Shown one piece after another: positions 42,851 to 52,626 of a DNA stretch of 64,000 nt. The stretch spans positions 191,001 to 255,000 of the forward strand of contig NZ_JAUTAH010000001.1 of the NCBI RefSeq assembly GCF_030818545.1. The letters are read 5' to 3'. The position numbers were made by a program, and so were the translations under genes. Below the pieces are notes generated by a model. The model ran no database searches. It saw only the letters and a list, made by a program, of their open reading frames with translations, and was not told where the DNA came from. This DNA comes from Brevundimonas sp. SORGH_AS_0993 (GTDB lineage: Bacteria; Pseudomonadota; Alphaproteobacteria; Caulobacterales; Caulobacteraceae). Every line of letters starts with the position of its first letter. Position 1 is the first letter of the stretch.

Positions 42851-45800
42851 TCAGCGGAAATCCCTCGTACGCGGCCGGATCGTGTCGAGGTGGAGATCTG
42901 GGATGTAGATGTCCCGGGTTTTGGGGCGGGCTTGGCGCGGGTCAGGGGCGCTGCCGTGATAGACCTCGTCGCCGCGCCCATGGCGGATGGGGAAGACCTC
43001 GCCGCGGTCCCCAACGGAGGCCAAGAGGTCCGAGCCGTCATGAAGTTTGGTGGCGACGATGTGGACGACCTCGCCCTCGCGCTGAACCTTGCCTTCGACG
43101 ATGAGCAGGCTGGAAGAGAGGACGATCCGGCGTTGCTGTTCGTACAGGCTCGGCCAGATCACCAGGTTGGCGACGCTGGTCTCGTCCTCGATGGTGATGA
43201 ACATCACCCCCTTGGCGCTGCCGGGCTTCTGACGGACGAGCACAAGGCCCGCGACCCGGGTCAGTCTCCGGTCGCGCATGCCGGTCGCGTCCGCGCAGGT
43301 CATCACATGGCGTTGGTGGAGCGTATCGCGAAGGAAGGTCAGCGGATGCTCGCGCAGGGTCAGGCCAATGTGACTGTAATCCTCGACGACGTTCGTGCCG
43401 GGCGTCATCGGTCGGAGATCGGGCGCGGGCTCCGGGAGTTCGGGCCGGGGCGTCTCCTCTCTTTCGTCGGCGGCCGCGAACAGGGGCAGGGGTTCGTCGC
43501 GTAGCGCCTTGATGGCCCAGAGCGCTTCGCGGCGCTCCAGCCTGAGGTCGGACCGGAAGGCGTCGGCCTCGGCGAGACGGACCAAGCTGGAGACCGGGGC
43601 GGCCGCGCGGCGCCAGAGATCGTCGACCGACGCGAAGCGGCGGTCCTCGCGGGCGGCGACGATGCGGGCAGCGTCGGCGTTGGCGAGGCCTCGCACCATC
43701 CGGAAGCCGAGGCGGACGGCGAAGCTGTCGCCGGCCGGCTCAAGGGTGCAGTCCCAGCGGCTGGCGTTGACGCAGACGGGCCGGATCTCGACCCCGTGTT
43801 CGCGAGCGTCCCGCACGATCTGCGCCGGGGCGTAGAAGCCCATCGGCTGGGCGTTTAGCAACGCCGCGCAGAAGACGTCGGGGTGGTGGCATTTGAGCCA
43901 GGAGGAGGCGTAGGCGATCAGGGCGAAGGAGGCGGCGTGGCTCTCGGGGAAGCCGTAGGAGCCGAAGCCCTCCAACTGGCTGAAGGTCTTTTCGGCGAAC
44001 TCGGCGGTGTAGCCGCGCTCGACCATGCCGCTGACCAGCTTGTCCTTGAAGTGGCTGACCCCGCCGGTGAACTTGAAGGTGGCCATGGCGCGCCGAAGCT
44101 GGTCCGCCTCGGAGGCCGTGAAGCCGGCGCATTCGATGGCGACTCGCATCGCTTGCTCCTGGAACAGGGGCACGCCCAATGTCTTGCCCAAGACCTTTTC
44201 GAGCTCGGGCTTGGGGTAGACGACGGGCTCGCGGCCCTCACGCCGGCGCAGATAGGGGTGGACCATGTCGCCCTGGATCGGGCCGGGCCGGACGATGGCG
44301 ACCTCGATGACCAGGTCGTAGAAGGTGCGCGGCTTGACGCGGGGCAGCATGGCCATCTGGGCCCGGCTCTCGATCTGGAAGACCCCGAGCGTGTCCGCCT
44401 TGCGGATCATCGCATAGGTCCTGGGGTCCTCGGCGGGGATGGTCGCCAGGTCCAACTCGATCCCTTTGTGCTCGGCCAGCAGATCGAAGCCGCGCTTCAT
44501 GCAGCTGAGCATGCCCAGCGCCAGCACATCGACCTTCATGAACTTCAGGGCGTCGATGTCGTCCTTGTCCCATTCGATGACCTGCCGGTCCTTCATCGCT
44601 GCCGGTTCGATGGGAACAAGGTCGTCCAGGCGGTCGTGGGTCAGGACGAAACCGCCCGGGTGCTGGCTGAGGTGGCGCGGGAAGCCGATCAGCTGGCGCG
44701 ACAGGTCGAGCGCCAGCCGCAGGCGGCGATCCTCGAGGTTGAGGTTGAGCTCCTCGGCGTGCTTGTCCTCCACGCCCTCGCTCGAATAGCTCCAGACCTG
44801 CGAGGAGAGCGTCTTGATCAGATCCTCGGACAGGCCGAGGGCCTTGCCAACATCGCGCAGGGCGCCTCTGGAGCGGTAGCGGATGACCGTCGAGCACAGG
44901 GCGGCGTGGTCGCGGCCATAGGTGTCGAAGATCCACTGCATGACGATCTCGCGCCGCTCGTGCTCGAAATCGACGTCAATGTCGGGGGGCTCCTTGCGCT
45001 CCTGGCTGACGAAGCGTTCGAACAGCAGGTCGTTGCGCTCGGGGTCGATCGAGGTGACCCCGAGGACGTAACAGACAGCGGAGTTGGCCGCCGAGCCGCG
45101 GCCCTGGCAGAGGATGTCGCGGCTGCGCGCGAACCGGACGATCGAGTGGACCGTCAGGAAGTAGGGGGCGTAGGCCAGTTCGGCGATCAGCCGCAGCTCG
45201 TGCTCGAGACTCTTGCGGACCTTGTCCGGAAGGCCCTCGGGGTAGCGCGTTTTCGCGCCCTCCCAAGTCAGATGTTCGAGCGCCTGCTGGGGCGTCATGC
45301 CCGGCAGGGACGCTTCTTCGGGGTATTGGTAGGCCAGTTCGTCGAGTGAGAAGCGGCAGCGGTCGGCGATCGCCAGCGTGCGCGCCAAGGCTTCGGGATA
45401 GCGGGGAAACAGGCGGTGCATCTCAACCGCCCGCTTCAAATGGCGATCGGCGGAGCGCTCGCGCCGGAAGCCGACGCCATCGATGGTGCAGCCCTCGCGG
45501 ATGCAGGTGACGACGTCCTGCAGGATGCGGCGGTCGGGGTGATGGAACAGCACGTCGTTGGTGACGACCGTCGCGACGCCCGCCGCGGCGGCCATCCGGG
45601 ACAGGTCGTGCAGCCGCATCTGGTCCCGGGGACGGCGGCGCAGGGTGAGGGCGAGGTAGGCGTCCGCGCCGAAGATGGCGCGGAGCTGCGCTAGCCGGCG
45701 GTGCGTCACCGCGTCCGGCCGGTCCGGCGCGAGGACGGCGATCAGACCCTCGGCATGATCGGCGAGGTCGTCCCAGCCGAGGAGGCAGCTGGCCTTGCCG

Positions 45801-46096
45801 CCGCGCCGCTTGCCGAGCGACAGCAGGCGGCAGAGCCGCGAATAGGCCGGCCGGTCGGTCGGGTAGACCAGGACGGTCGCGCCGTCGGTCAGTTCGAGCC
45901 GGCAGCCGACGATCAGGCGCACGCCCGTGACCTTGGCCGCCTGATGGGCACGCACGATCCCGGCCAGACTGTTCCGGTCCGTGATGGCCAGCGCCTCGAC
46001 CCCGCAGACGGCGGCCTGGCTGAACAGCTCCTCGCAGGAACTGGCCCCGCGCAGGAAGGAGAAGTGGGAGGCGCACTGGAGCTCGGCGTATCTCAT
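42851..46096 (-). CDS. dnaE2: Error-prone DNA polymerase DnaE2 (ImuC)
   Basis: DnaE2 is the C-family polymerase of the ImuA-ImuB-DnaE2 mutasome, which performs damage-induced mutagenic synthesis. The 1081-aa protein starts [20 protein letters not shown] (PHP domain). The catalytic palm has [15 protein letters not shown] with two active-site Asp and [17 protein letters not shown] with the third. A helix-hairpin-helix region ([16 protein letters not shown]) and a C-terminal OB fold ([20 protein letters not shown]) follow. It overlaps the imuB stop by 4 bp. It is an extra copy carried on the ICE. Confidence 0.95.
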   Translation of the reverse strand: MRYAELQCASHFSFLRGASSCEELFSQAAVCGVEALAITDRNSLAGIVRAHQAAKVTGVRLIVGCRLELTDGATVLVYPTDRPAYSRLCRLLSLGKRRGGKASCLLGWDDLADHAEGLIAVLAPDRPDAVTHRRLAQLRAIFGADAYLALTLRRRPRDQMRLHDLSRMAAAAGVATVVTNDVLFHHPDRRILQDVVTCIREGCTIDGVGFRRERSADRHLKRAVEMHRLFPRYPEALARTLAIADRCRFSLDELAYQYPEEASLPGMTPQQALEHLTWEGAKTRYPEGLPDKVRKSLEHELRLIAELAYAPYFLTVHSIVRFARSRDILCQGRGSAANSAVCYVLGVTSIDPERNDLLFERFVSQERKEPPDIDVDFEHERREIVMQWIFDTYGRDHAALCSTVIRYRSRGALRDVGKALGLSEDLIKTLSSQVWSYSSEGVEDKHAEELNLNLEDRRLRLALDLSRQLIGFPRHLSQHPGGFVLTHDRLDDLVPIEPAAMKDRQVIEWDKDDIDALKFMKVDVLALGMLSCMKRGFDLLAEHKGIELDLATIPAEDPRTYAMIRKADTLGVFQIESRAQMAMLPRVKPRTFYDLVIEVAIVRPGPIQGDMVHPYLRRREGREPVVYPKPELEKVLGKTLGVPLFQEQAMRVAIECAGFTASEADQLRRAMATFKFTGGVSHFKDKLVSGMVERGYTAEFAEKTFSQLEGFGSYGFPESHAASFALIAYASSWLKCHHPDVFCAALLNAQPMGFYAPAQIVRDAREHGVEIRPVCVNASRWDCTLEPAGDSFAVRLGFRMVRGLANADAARIVAAREDRRFASVDDLWRRAAAPVSSLVRLAEADAFRSDLRLERREALWAIKALRDEPLPLFAAADEREETPRPELPEPAPDLRPMTPGTNVVEDYSHIGLTLREHPLTFLRDTLHQRHVMTCADATGMRDRRLTRVAGLVLVRQKPGSAKGVMFITIEDETSVANLVIWPSLYEQQRRIVLSSSLLIVEGKVQREGEVVHIVATKLHDGSDLLASVGDRGEVFPIRHGRGDEVYHGSAPDPRQARPKTRDIYIPDLHLDTIRPRTRDFR

Positions 46097-47613
46097 CCGA
46101 ACTTGCCGTGGATGAACCAGGTCTGCGGCCCGGTGCGGGCGTCCTCGCCGTCGCCGGCCCGGAACAACCAGAACCGTTCCCCGGCGTCGTCCTCGACTTG
46201 AAAATAGTCGCGGACCGCCCACAGCTCGGCATCACGGCGGCCCCATTCGCCGTAGATCCGTTCCGGCCCGTCGGCGCGGCGGATGCGTCGCCGCACCCCG
46301 CGCCAGGTGAAATGGGTCGGCGGATTGTCCGGCAGCAGGGCCAGGGTCTCGACGGGCTCAGGCGATCGAAACAGTCGCACCGGCCTGGGCCAGTCCGGCG
46401 ACCAGTCCGGGCCGGAGGGAGTGGCGAGCGGCGGGGCCTTCGCCACGGAACGCTCCGGAACATCGCTCTCGACAGGCGCGACCCGGTACAGCCGTTGGGC
46501 GCCCACCCGGTTGGCCAGCACGTCGACAAGGCCCGAGATGTCGGGCGCGGCCACGTCCGTCAGGGCCGACGGACCCGGCCGCCAGTCCAGCGGATCGGCG
46601 ATCGAAGCCGTCAGGGTCATGCGCTCGATGCCGAACCCGGGGGCGATCGTCTCGATCTTGTCGCGCAGCAGTCGCGTGAGCCGCTTGCGGTCGCGGACGG
46701 GGCGCGCCGTGCCCACCCGGACGGCTTCGATGCGGTTGTCGACGCGGTGACAGAGCCAGTCGAGCCGCCGGGCGCCCAGGCCGTCTCGCTCCAACCGGGC
46801 GCAGAGGTCATCCACCAACTGCCCGGCGTAGCGCTCGAGCGTCTCCGCCGCACCGATCGGCTCGGCGAAGACCCGCTCCGCCAGGGGCGTCTCGGGCGCC
46901 GCGACCGGAATGATGGGCTCGAACACCCGAGCGAAGGCCTGGTCGAGGCGTCGGCCGACCTCGGGGCCGAAGCGCAGGGTCAGGGGCGCCCGGGGCTGGC
47001 GCTCGAGGTCGAGGATTGTCTCGAACCCCATGCGGCCGAGCGCCTGCACCAAGTCCGGCGCCAGTCGCAGGGCGACGAGGGGGAGGTGGGCCAGGGAGCG
47101 GCCGATCTCGCCGTCCTCGACGATGGCCGGGGCGGAGGCGTACCGCGCCACGGCATGGGCCGCCCCATAGCTGGGGGCGATGACGGCGCGCGCCTGGACG
47201 CCGACGGCGGCGAGCCGTGCCTCCATATCAGCGAGCAGGCCGCGCTCGCCGCCCTTGAGGTGAGCCGCGCCCGTGGCGTCGATGGCCAAGCCGTCCGGAG
47301 CGTCGGCCGCGCAGATCGGGGCGTAGTGTTTCAGCGCCCACAGGGCGAGGCGGTCGAGGGCCTCGTCATCGCCCGCCAAGTCCGCGTCGAAGGGCGCGAG
47401 CCCGGGGACGAGGGCGTGGGCCTGGGTCGCGGCCATGCTGGGCCGGAGGCCGAGCGCGCGGGCGGCCGGATTGCAGGCGGTGACGATGCGACGCCGTCGG
47501 TCGCGGCCCACCAGCACGATCGGGGCCTCAGGCGGCGGCGCGGCGTCGCCCAGCCGCCGGCGCAGCCGATCGATCGGCCAGTTCGGCAGGTAGAGCGAGA
47601 CGACCCTTTTCAT
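46093..47613 (-). CDS. imuB: ImuB, Y-family polymerase homologue of the mutasome
   Basis: ImuB is an inactive Y-family polymerase that links DnaE2 to the beta clamp. The product of about 506 aa begins [20 protein letters not shown]; the catalytic acidic residues of true Y-family enzymes are absent (LYLPNWP in place of a D-x-D), as expected for ImuB. Family blocks are [19 protein letters not shown] and [14 protein letters not shown]. It ends in WFIHGKFG. Start ATG 47613 or the adjacent GTG 47616. It overlaps imuA by about 86 bp and dnaE2 by 4 bp. Confidence 0.93.
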   Translation of the reverse strand: MKRVVSLYLPNWPIDRLRRRLGDAAPPPEAPIVLVGRDRRRRIVTACNPAARALGLRPSMAATQAHALVPGLAPFDADLAGDDEALDRLALWALKHYAPICAADAPDGLAIDATGAAHLKGGERGLLADMEARLAAVGVQARAVIAPSYGAAHAVARYASAPAIVEDGEIGRSLAHLPLVALRLAPDLVQALGRMGFETILDLERQPRAPLTLRFGPEVGRRLDQAFARVFEPIIPVAAPETPLAERVFAEPIGAAETLERYAGQLVDDLCARLERDGLGARRLDWLCHRVDNRIEAVRVGTARPVRDRKRLTRLLRDKIETIAPGFGIERMTLTASIADPLDWRPGPSALTDVAAPDISGLVDVLANRVGAQRLYRVAPVESDVPERSVAKAPPLATPSGPDWSPDWPRPVRLFRSPEPVETLALLPDNPPTHFTWRGVRRRIRRADGPERIYGEWGRRDAELWAVRDYFQVEDDAGERFWLFRAGDGEDARTGPQTWFIHGKFG

Positions 47614-48286
47614 CACAGGCTTCCAGGGAGAAATCGGCGCAGTCGCCGGCGCGGCAACGGATCAGTTCGACGAACCAGCGGGGACGACCGACCCCGGGGG
47701 CGGGCAGGGGGGACGACGGCTGGGGCGTGACCCGCCAGCGCGTCGCCGCGGCCGTCGGCTGTCCGAAGTCGGCAGCCTCCGCCGCCCGGCGCCAACGCCG
47801 CACCGCGAGAGCAGTGACGCCTGAGGCCTCGGCGGCAAGCTGGAGGCGGCGCGACGCCGTCATCGACAGCCGCGCCACCTCCGCGACCACGGCGCCCAAA
47901 CCGCCGTGACGCAGCCCCTCCTCGAAACAGGCGAGCAGGCTCTTCTCGTCTCCCGCCTCCAGATACAGCACCCGGTCCGGCTCCAGCCCGACCTGACGCA
48001 GGGCGGGCGCGAAGAGATCGGGCCGCGTGACGCACCAGAGCACCTGGCCCGGCAGGCGGGCGGCGATTCCGGCGGCGAACAGTGCCGCCGCCGCGCCGTC
48101 CACCGCGCCGTCGCCGCCGCCGGCCACCTCGTGCAGGGCACCCAGCGCGAGGCCGCCCTGCGGAAGGGCTGCGTCCAGGCCGGGCACGCCGAACGGCAGG
48201 ACCGCCGGGCGGGGCCGCCCGGTGGCCTCCAGCGTTTCGATACGGGCGCGCAGCGCCGCGAGATCGGCGGCGGGCCGGGGGTGCAT
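47528..48286 (-). CDS. imuA: ImuA, RecA-like mutasome protein
   Basis: ImuA is the RecA-related first protein of the mutasome. The 252-aa chain has VLPFGVPGLDAALPQGGLALG and ALHEVAGGGDGAVDGAAAAL, a degenerate Walker region, then VLWCVTRPDLFAPALRQVGL. The C-terminal tail is basic and Pro/Ala-rich and is encoded in the 86-bp overlap with imuB. A consensus SOS box lies 28 bp upstream of its start, so the operon should be LexA-controlled. Confidence 0.9.
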   Translation of the reverse strand: MHPRPAADLAALRARIETLEATGRPRPAVLPFGVPGLDAALPQGGLALGALHEVAGGGDGAVDGAAAALFAAGIAARLPGQVLWCVTRPDLFAPALRQVGLEPDRVLYLEAGDEKSLLACFEEGLRHGGLGAVVAEVARLSMTASRRLQLAAEASGVTALAVRRWRRAAEAADFGQPTAAATRWRVTPQPSSPLPAPGVGRPRWFVELIRCRAGDCADFSLEACDEKGRLALPAELADRSAAPAAGRRRAAA

Positions 48287-48313
48287 GGCGGCCTCCTTTC
48301 CGAGGTCTCTAAT

Positions 48314-48328
48314 GTTCGTGTTTCGTTC
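48314..48328 (-). promoter_or_regulatory. LexA (SOS) box for imuA-imuB-dnaE2
   Basis: GTTCGTGTTTCGTTC is an exact match to the alphaproteobacterial LexA consensus GTTC-N7-GTTC. It lies between the divergent imuA gene (start 48286) and the small gene at 48434. The host's LexA would thus control a mutasome carried on the mobile element. Control of the small rightward gene from the same box is possible. Confidence 0.88.
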
Positions 48329-48433
48329 TGGTTCTCATTTCACGGCGGAGTCAACGGCGCGGGCGCCTTATCCCCGCGCGAATCGCCATGAATCCTTCCG
48401 GCGGCTTTCGCGTTTGACGCCTGAGGAGATCCG

Positions 48434-48670
48434 ATGACTGAACCTGAGCAGCAGCGATATTTCGCCTGGGCCGACAGCGTCGGCCGGGGCCACGGGCATG
48501 TCGTCGAGGCGGGCAGCTACGAGGCCGCCGCCGTCGGCTACACCGAGCTCTACACGCCGCCGGTGGACGGCGACGGCGATATCCGCGTTTTCGTCGCCGG
48601 CCTGGACGACGGCCAGGAGCACTGCTTCACCATCGATCTCGGAGACGGTCACGCCGAGCCCTGCGACTGA
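48434..48670 (+). CDS. Small acidic hypothetical protein
   Basis: 78 aa, starting MTEPEQQRYFAWADSVGRGH, rich in Asp, Glu and Gly (VDGDGDIRVFVAGLDDGQEH). GAGGAGA is well spaced before the ATG. I know of no assigned function. It diverges from the SOS-controlled imuA operon and may share its LexA box, about 105 bp upstream. It precedes the Ku gene. Confidence 0.7.
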   Translation: MTEPEQQRYFAWADSVGRGHGHVVEAGSYEAAAVGYTELYTPPVDGDGDIRVFVAGLDDGQEHCFTIDLGDGHAEPCD

Positions 48671-48754
48671 CCCGGCGGTCGGAGCGAATCACTTGCGTCG
48701 GTGTTGAGTCGAGTCTGCGCGGGGCCATGCGGGCTCCGCAGGGAGACGTCGACC

Positions 48755-49618
48755 ATGGCCTACCGGCCCACCTGGCAGGGACACCTGCGCCTGTCCCTCG
48801 TGACCTGTCCGGTCGCCCTTTACACCGCCACCAGTTCGGGCGGCGAAGTGCACTTCAACCTGATCAATCCGGAGACGAACAACCGGATCAAGATGGTGAC
48901 GACGGACCCCGACACCGGTCCTGTCGACCGGTCCTCGCTGGTGAAGGGCTACGCGGTCGCCAAGGACGAATACATTCTGCTGACCGACGAAGAGATCAAG
49001 TCGGTCAAGCTCGAAAGCACCAAGACGATCGACATCGAACGCTTCGTCCCGGAGGACGAAATCGATCGGCTCTATTGGGATAATCCCTACTACCTCGCCC
49101 CGGCCGGCGGTATCGCCGAAGAGGCCTTCGGCGTCATCCGTGAGGCCATGCGCTCGGAGGGCAAGATCGCCTTGGGCCGCGTCGTCCTCTCGACGCGAGA
49201 GCGTCTGCTGGCGCTCGAGCCGCGCGACAAGGGCATCCTCGCCTATTCGCTGCGGACGCGCGGCGAGGTGCGCGACACGCGCGACGTCTTCGGCGCCATT
49301 TCGGAAAAGCAGCCGGACCCGGCCATGATCGATATCGCGCGCCGGATCATCGAACAGCAGGCCGGGCCCTTCGACCCGGACCAGTTCGTCGATCGCTACG
49401 AGGAGGCGCTCAAGGCGCTGATCGCCTCCAAGCAGCGGGGGCAAACGCCGGTGCGCTCCGCCGAGCCGGATGACACCCAGGTCGGCGACCTGATGGCGGC
49501 GCTGCGCGCCAGCCTGCAGGGCTCGGCCGCGCCGCGGACCAGCCGAACTCGGACTGCCGGCCGGACGCCGGCGGCCGCGAAACCGGCGCGGGCGGCGGCG
49601 CGTCGTCGGGCGGGCTAG
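48755..49618 (+). CDS. ku: Ku-family DNA end-binding protein
   Basis: Ku binds double-strand ends and recruits LigD for non-homologous end joining. The 287-aa protein begins MAYRPTWQGHLRLSLVTCPV (typical Ku start) and has TDEEIKSVKLESTKTIDIER and PYYLAPAGGIAEEAFGVIRE. Its C-terminal tail is basic (Ala, Arg, Lys), as in many bacterial Ku proteins. The ATG at 48755 follows GGGAGA. No ligase D gene is nearby, so it would rely on a chromosomal partner. It converges on a 59-aa gene with a 4-bp overlap. Confidence 0.94.
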   Translation: MAYRPTWQGHLRLSLVTCPVALYTATSSGGEVHFNLINPETNNRIKMVTTDPDTGPVDRSSLVKGYAVAKDEYILLTDEEIKSVKLESTKTIDIERFVPEDEIDRLYWDNPYYLAPAGGIAEEAFGVIREAMRSEGKIALGRVVLSTRERLLALEPRDKGILAYSLRTRGEVRDTRDVFGAISEKQPDPAMIDIARRIIEQQAGPFDPDQFVDRYEEALKALIASKQRGQTPVRSAEPDDTQVGDLMAALRASLQGSAAPRTSRTRTAGRTPAAAKPARAAARRRAG

Positions 49619-49794
49619 TGGCGTCGATCGCCTTTGTCGCCGTAGCCCGGCTTCGACGCGGTCTTGGCCTGGCGCTTCTGGTCCTGCGCCGACGACTTGC
49701 CGACATCGACCTGTTCGTCGAAGCGGCCCTCGCTGTCGCGGCGGACATAGCGCTTGTCGCCGGGGGTCGGTTCGATCAGCTCGCGTTTGGACAT
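49615..49794 (-). CDS. Small basic hypothetical protein (59 aa)
   Basis: A short gene on the minus strand: MSKRELIEPTPGDKRYVRRD opens it, followed by SEGRFDEQVDVGKSSAQDQK, and it ends in KPGYGDKGDRRH. GAGACC precedes the ATG. Its clean charged composition and fit between Ku and the SRAP gene support coding. Similar small proteins are widespread in alphaproteobacteria, with no known role. Confidence 0.7.
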   Translation of the reverse strand: MSKRELIEPTPGDKRYVRRDSEGRFDEQVDVGKSSAQDQKRQAKTASKPGYGDKGDRRH

Positions 49795-49950
49795 GACGGT
49801 CTCCCTTTGCTGAGAGGGGAATCCGTGCTGGCGAGTCGGGTTCCGTGACAGCGCCGGACGGGCGTCCGACGATGCTGGACGGACGATGCGAAATGGCGGC
49901 GGATACAGGTCGGGCCGCCGGCGACCGTAGGCGCGAGGAGAGATGACGCG

Positions 49951-50529
49951 ATGTGCAACGAGTTCCAGCTCATCCTGCCCTTCGACGAGGTGATCGAAAC
50001 CTTCAACCGGAGCGGCGATCCGCTGGTGTTCCCGGGCGGCATGCCGAACTTCGGGCCCATGGCCTCAATCCGGATCGGGGATCGGTTCCCGATCATCACG
50101 CTCGGCGAGGCCGGGCCGCAGCTCGTCACCACGCCCTGGGCGTGGAAGTCGCCGCATGGTCCGCCGGTCTTCAACTTCCGGTCGGACGGTCGATCCTTCG
50201 CCAACTCTGTCCGGTGCCTGATCCCGGCGGACGGCTTCTTCGAGTTCACCGATCCGGAGGCCGGACAGAAGCGGAAGACGAAGTGGCGCTTCACCCTTTC
50301 CGGCGAACGCCTCTTCTGGATCGCGGGCCTGGTGAAGGAGGGCGCCTTCGCCATGCTGACCACCGAGCCGGGGCCAGATATCGCGCCCTATCACAACCGT
50401 CAGATCGTCGTGCTGCGTCCCGAGGAAGGCGCGGCCTGGCTGCATCTCCAGAAGCCGGAGGCCGAGCTGTTGCGGGCGCTGCCCGCCGGGTCCCTAGATG
50501 TCGAGAAGGTCTTCCCGGCAGCGGCGTGA
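49951..50529 (+). CDS. SRAP-domain protein (YedK/HMCES family)
   Basis: SRAP proteins cross-link through Cys2 to abasic sites in single-stranded DNA and protect them. The 192-aa protein begins MCNEFQLILPF, exposing Cys2 after Met removal, and has CLIPADGFFEF (usually GFYEW) and a conserved His in APYHNRQIVVL. The family was long called SOS response-associated peptidase. I see no LexA box directly upstream. In the leading region of a conjugative element it could protect incoming single-stranded DNA; that is inference. Confidence 0.9.
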   Translation: MCNEFQLILPFDEVIETFNRSGDPLVFPGGMPNFGPMASIRIGDRFPIITLGEAGPQLVTTPWAWKSPHGPPVFNFRSDGRSFANSVRCLIPADGFFEFTDPEAGQKRKTKWRFTLSGERLFWIAGLVKEGAFAMLTTEPGPDIAPYHNRQIVVLRPEEGAAWLHLQKPEAELLRALPAGSLDVEKVFPAAA

Positions 50530-50867
50530 GCCGTGTCGAGAGGAGAGCCGAGGGGCGTGCCGAGCCGGTCTCTGCTGTCCTTGGGAGGGCGGCGGACCGG
50601 CGGACTTGCATCTCTCCTGACGCGCGCCAGCGGGCGCGGCCTCTCAATGGGCGGATCTGACCGGAGCCGGTCCGGCTTCGCGCAACCGCGCGCTCGGCTT
50701 TCTTCCCCGGCCTGACGGCCTCCTCGCGAGACAAGAAAGCCTCCCTAGCGGTCCTCCGCTGTGCTGCGGGGCTCCCTGCGGTCGTCCTGCGCGCCGTCCC
50801 GTCTCCGGTCGCCCGATCGCCATCGAGGCCGCGGCAGGCGTGGCCCGACAGCAAAGGAGAGACTGCA
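50530..50867. other. Intergenic region upstream of the DUF736 gene
   Basis: 338 bp without a convincing gene; frames here lack coding character. The segment is very GC-rich, with several short inverted repeats (for example GGCCTGACGGCC near 50712). AAAGGAGAGA precedes the DUF736 ATG. It probably holds the promoter of the DUF736-ardC transfer genes. Confidence 0.4.
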
Positions 50868-51161
50868 ATGGCCACCATCGGCACCTTCACCGCCCAGGGC
50901 GACGGCTACACCGGCTCGATCAAGACCCTGACCCTCAACGTCAAGACCGCCGTCCTGCGGCCAAACGAGAAGAGCGACGACAAGGCCCCCGACTATCGCA
51001 TCTTCGCCGGCCAGACCGAGTTCGGCGCGGCCTGGAAGAAGACCAGCCAGCAGAACCGCGACTACCTCTCGGTCAAGCTCGACGATCCCAGCTTCCCGGC
51101 CCCGATCTACGCCTCCCTGGTCGAGGTCGATGGCGGGCACAGCCTGATCTGGTCCCGCTGA
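50868..51161 (+). CDS. DUF736 family protein
   Basis: A 97-aa protein matching DUF736: [20 protein letters not shown], then [20 protein letters not shown] and the C-terminal [16 protein letters not shown] block. The family is found almost only on alphaproteobacterial plasmids and ICEs, usually close to relaxase and ardC genes. Its function is unknown. A good ribosome site precedes the ATG. Confidence 0.92.
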   Translation: MATIGTFTAQGDGYTGSIKTLTLNVKTAVLRPNEKSDDKAPDYRIFAGQTEFGAAWKKTSQQNRDYLSVKLDDPSFPAPIYASLVEVDGGHSLIWSR

Positions 51162-51234
51162 CCTGAAGCCGCGGCGGCGCGGGTCACGCGCCGTCGCTCA
51201 CTCCTTTCCATCCGTCAAATCCGAGGAGGCCGCC

Positions 51235-52119
51235 ATGTCGCGCCCCGCCGCTCCCGCACGCCCGGACATCCACGCCCGCATCACCCAGCAGATCATCACC
51301 CAGCTTGAGGCCGGGGTCCGGCCCTGGACCCAGCCCTGGACAGCCGCCGCACCCGTCAGCCGCCCGCTCCGCCACGACGGCACGCCCTATACCGGCATCA
51401 ACGTCGTCCTGCTCTGGTCGGAGGCCGCCAGCCGAGGTTTCACCCGCCCGACCTGGATGACCTTCCGTCAGGCCCTCGCGCTCGGCGGCTGCGTTCGCAG
51501 GGGGCAGCGCGGAGCCACCGTCGTCTACGCCAACCAGCTGGTGAGAACCGAGGCGGATGACGCCGGCGAGGACGTCGAGCGACGCATCCCGTTCCTCAAG
51601 GCCTATACGGTGTTCAACGTCGATCAGATCGAGGGATTGCCGTGTACGACGCCTGACGAAGGGAGGCCCGCCCTCAACCCGGATGAGCGCATCCAACGGA
51701 TCGACGCCTTCTTCAGCCGGTGCGAGGCCGATGTCCGTCACGGCGGAGGCTGCGCCTACTACGCACCCGGGCCCGACTATGTGCAGATGCCGCCTTTCGA
51801 GACCTTCAAGGACGCCGACAGCTACTACGCCACTCTCGGGCATGAGATGACCCATTGGACCCGCCATCCGTCCCGACTTGACCGGGACCTTGGTCGCCAA
51901 CGTCACGGCGACGCCGGCTACGCCCGCGAGGAACTCGTAGCCGAACTTGGCGCGGCCTTCCTGTGCGCGGACCTGGGTCTGGCGCTGGAACCGCGGGAGG
52001 ACCATGCCGCCTACATCGGCTCGTGGCTGAAGGTGCTCCGCGACGACAAGCGGTTCATCGTGTCTGCGGCGGCGCATTCGCAGAAGGCCGTCGCGTGGCT
52101 GCACGACCTGCAGACCTGA
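51235..52119 (+). CDS. ardC: ArdC-type anti-restriction protein
   Basis: ArdC protects incoming DNA from host restriction during conjugation. In the 294-aa protein, residues 1-130 form the ssDNA-binding ArdC N-terminal domain (RITQQIITQLEAGVRPWTQP, with GTPYTGINVVLLW). The C-terminal MPTase-PolyVal metallopeptidase-like domain has the zinc motif GHEMTHWTRH and the downstream Glu in EELVAELGAAFL. It lies in the predicted leading region next to oriT, as expected for a function needed at once on entry. Confidence 0.93.
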   Translation: MSRPAAPARPDIHARITQQIITQLEAGVRPWTQPWTAAAPVSRPLRHDGTPYTGINVVLLWSEAASRGFTRPTWMTFRQALALGGCVRRGQRGATVVYANQLVRTEADDAGEDVERRIPFLKAYTVFNVDQIEGLPCTTPDEGRPALNPDERIQRIDAFFSRCEADVRHGGGCAYYAPGPDYVQMPPFETFKDADSYYATLGHEMTHWTRHPSRLDRDLGRQRHGDAGYAREELVAELGAAFLCADLGLALEPREDHAAYIGSWLKVLRDDKRFIVSAAAHSQKAVAWLHDLQT

Positions 52120-52241
52120 CGCTCCCCGCTGGCGTCGCGACGTCGCGCGGCGCCAGCGCCTTTCGTCTGCCTTGGCCATTCCCATATGCAGGGAAAGACG
52201 GCGGCGACTCGGAGCGCCGGTCGTTGTTCAGGGGAGACATT

Positions 52242-52625
52242 ATGACTGATCGCTTCCAAAGCGCGCTTCGGCAAAAGCCCGCGACACCCGGCAAGAGCGT
52301 GACCGCGACAATTCATGAAGAAGAGACGCGGCTGAAGGACGCCGAGAAGGTGAAGACTTTCTTGGTGACCTATCGGATCAGCAAGGTCGATGTGCCCGGG
52401 AAGGGGGGCTACGACAAACGCCGGGACGCCGTCCTTGAGCGCATCGAGGCTCTCGACGGGCAGCGGTTCCACCTCTCGACATCGGCTTGGAAGATCAAAA
52501 GTCGTCGGGATAAGAGCGCGCTCGTCGTCCTGCTGAGCAAGCCGCTCGACGTGAAGGTGGACTTCGTGTCTGTTACCCAGGTCGGGCCGACGGCGACGTT
52601 TGGCGACGCCGAGCTCGAGGACTGA
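52242..52625 (+). CDS. Small protein with Cas2/SinR-like features
   Basis: A 127-aa protein starting MTDRFQSALRQ (ATG 52242, after GGGGAGA). The central part reads VKTFLVTYRISKVDVPGKGG, then FHLSTSAWKIKS and VDFVSVTQV. The order beta strand, helix, STSAW strand, helix, final strand resembles the ferredoxin-like fold of Cas2, VapD and SinR-type proteins, though the usual Asp after strand one is replaced (YRI instead of YDI). This is a fold-level guess. It is followed after 1 bp by a 241-aa gene. Confidence 0.6.
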   Translation: MTDRFQSALRQKPATPGKSVTATIHEEETRLKDAEKVKTFLVTYRISKVDVPGKGGYDKRRDAVLERIEALDGQRFHLSTSAWKIKSRRDKSALVVLLSKPLDVKVDFVSVTQVGPTATFGDAELED

Positions 52626-52626
52626 C

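Noticed and set aside
43883..45349. 488-codon plus-strand open frame over dnaE2
   Set aside because: Antisense shadow; the minus strand carries the DnaE2 catalytic motifs.
46108..47730. 540-codon plus-strand open frame over imuB
   Set aside because: Antisense to imuB; low-complexity Gly/Arg/Asp-rich translation typical of shadows.
48755..49618. Complete NHEJ module
   Set aside because: Only Ku is present; no LigD-like ligase, polymerase or nuclease domain occurs in the window.
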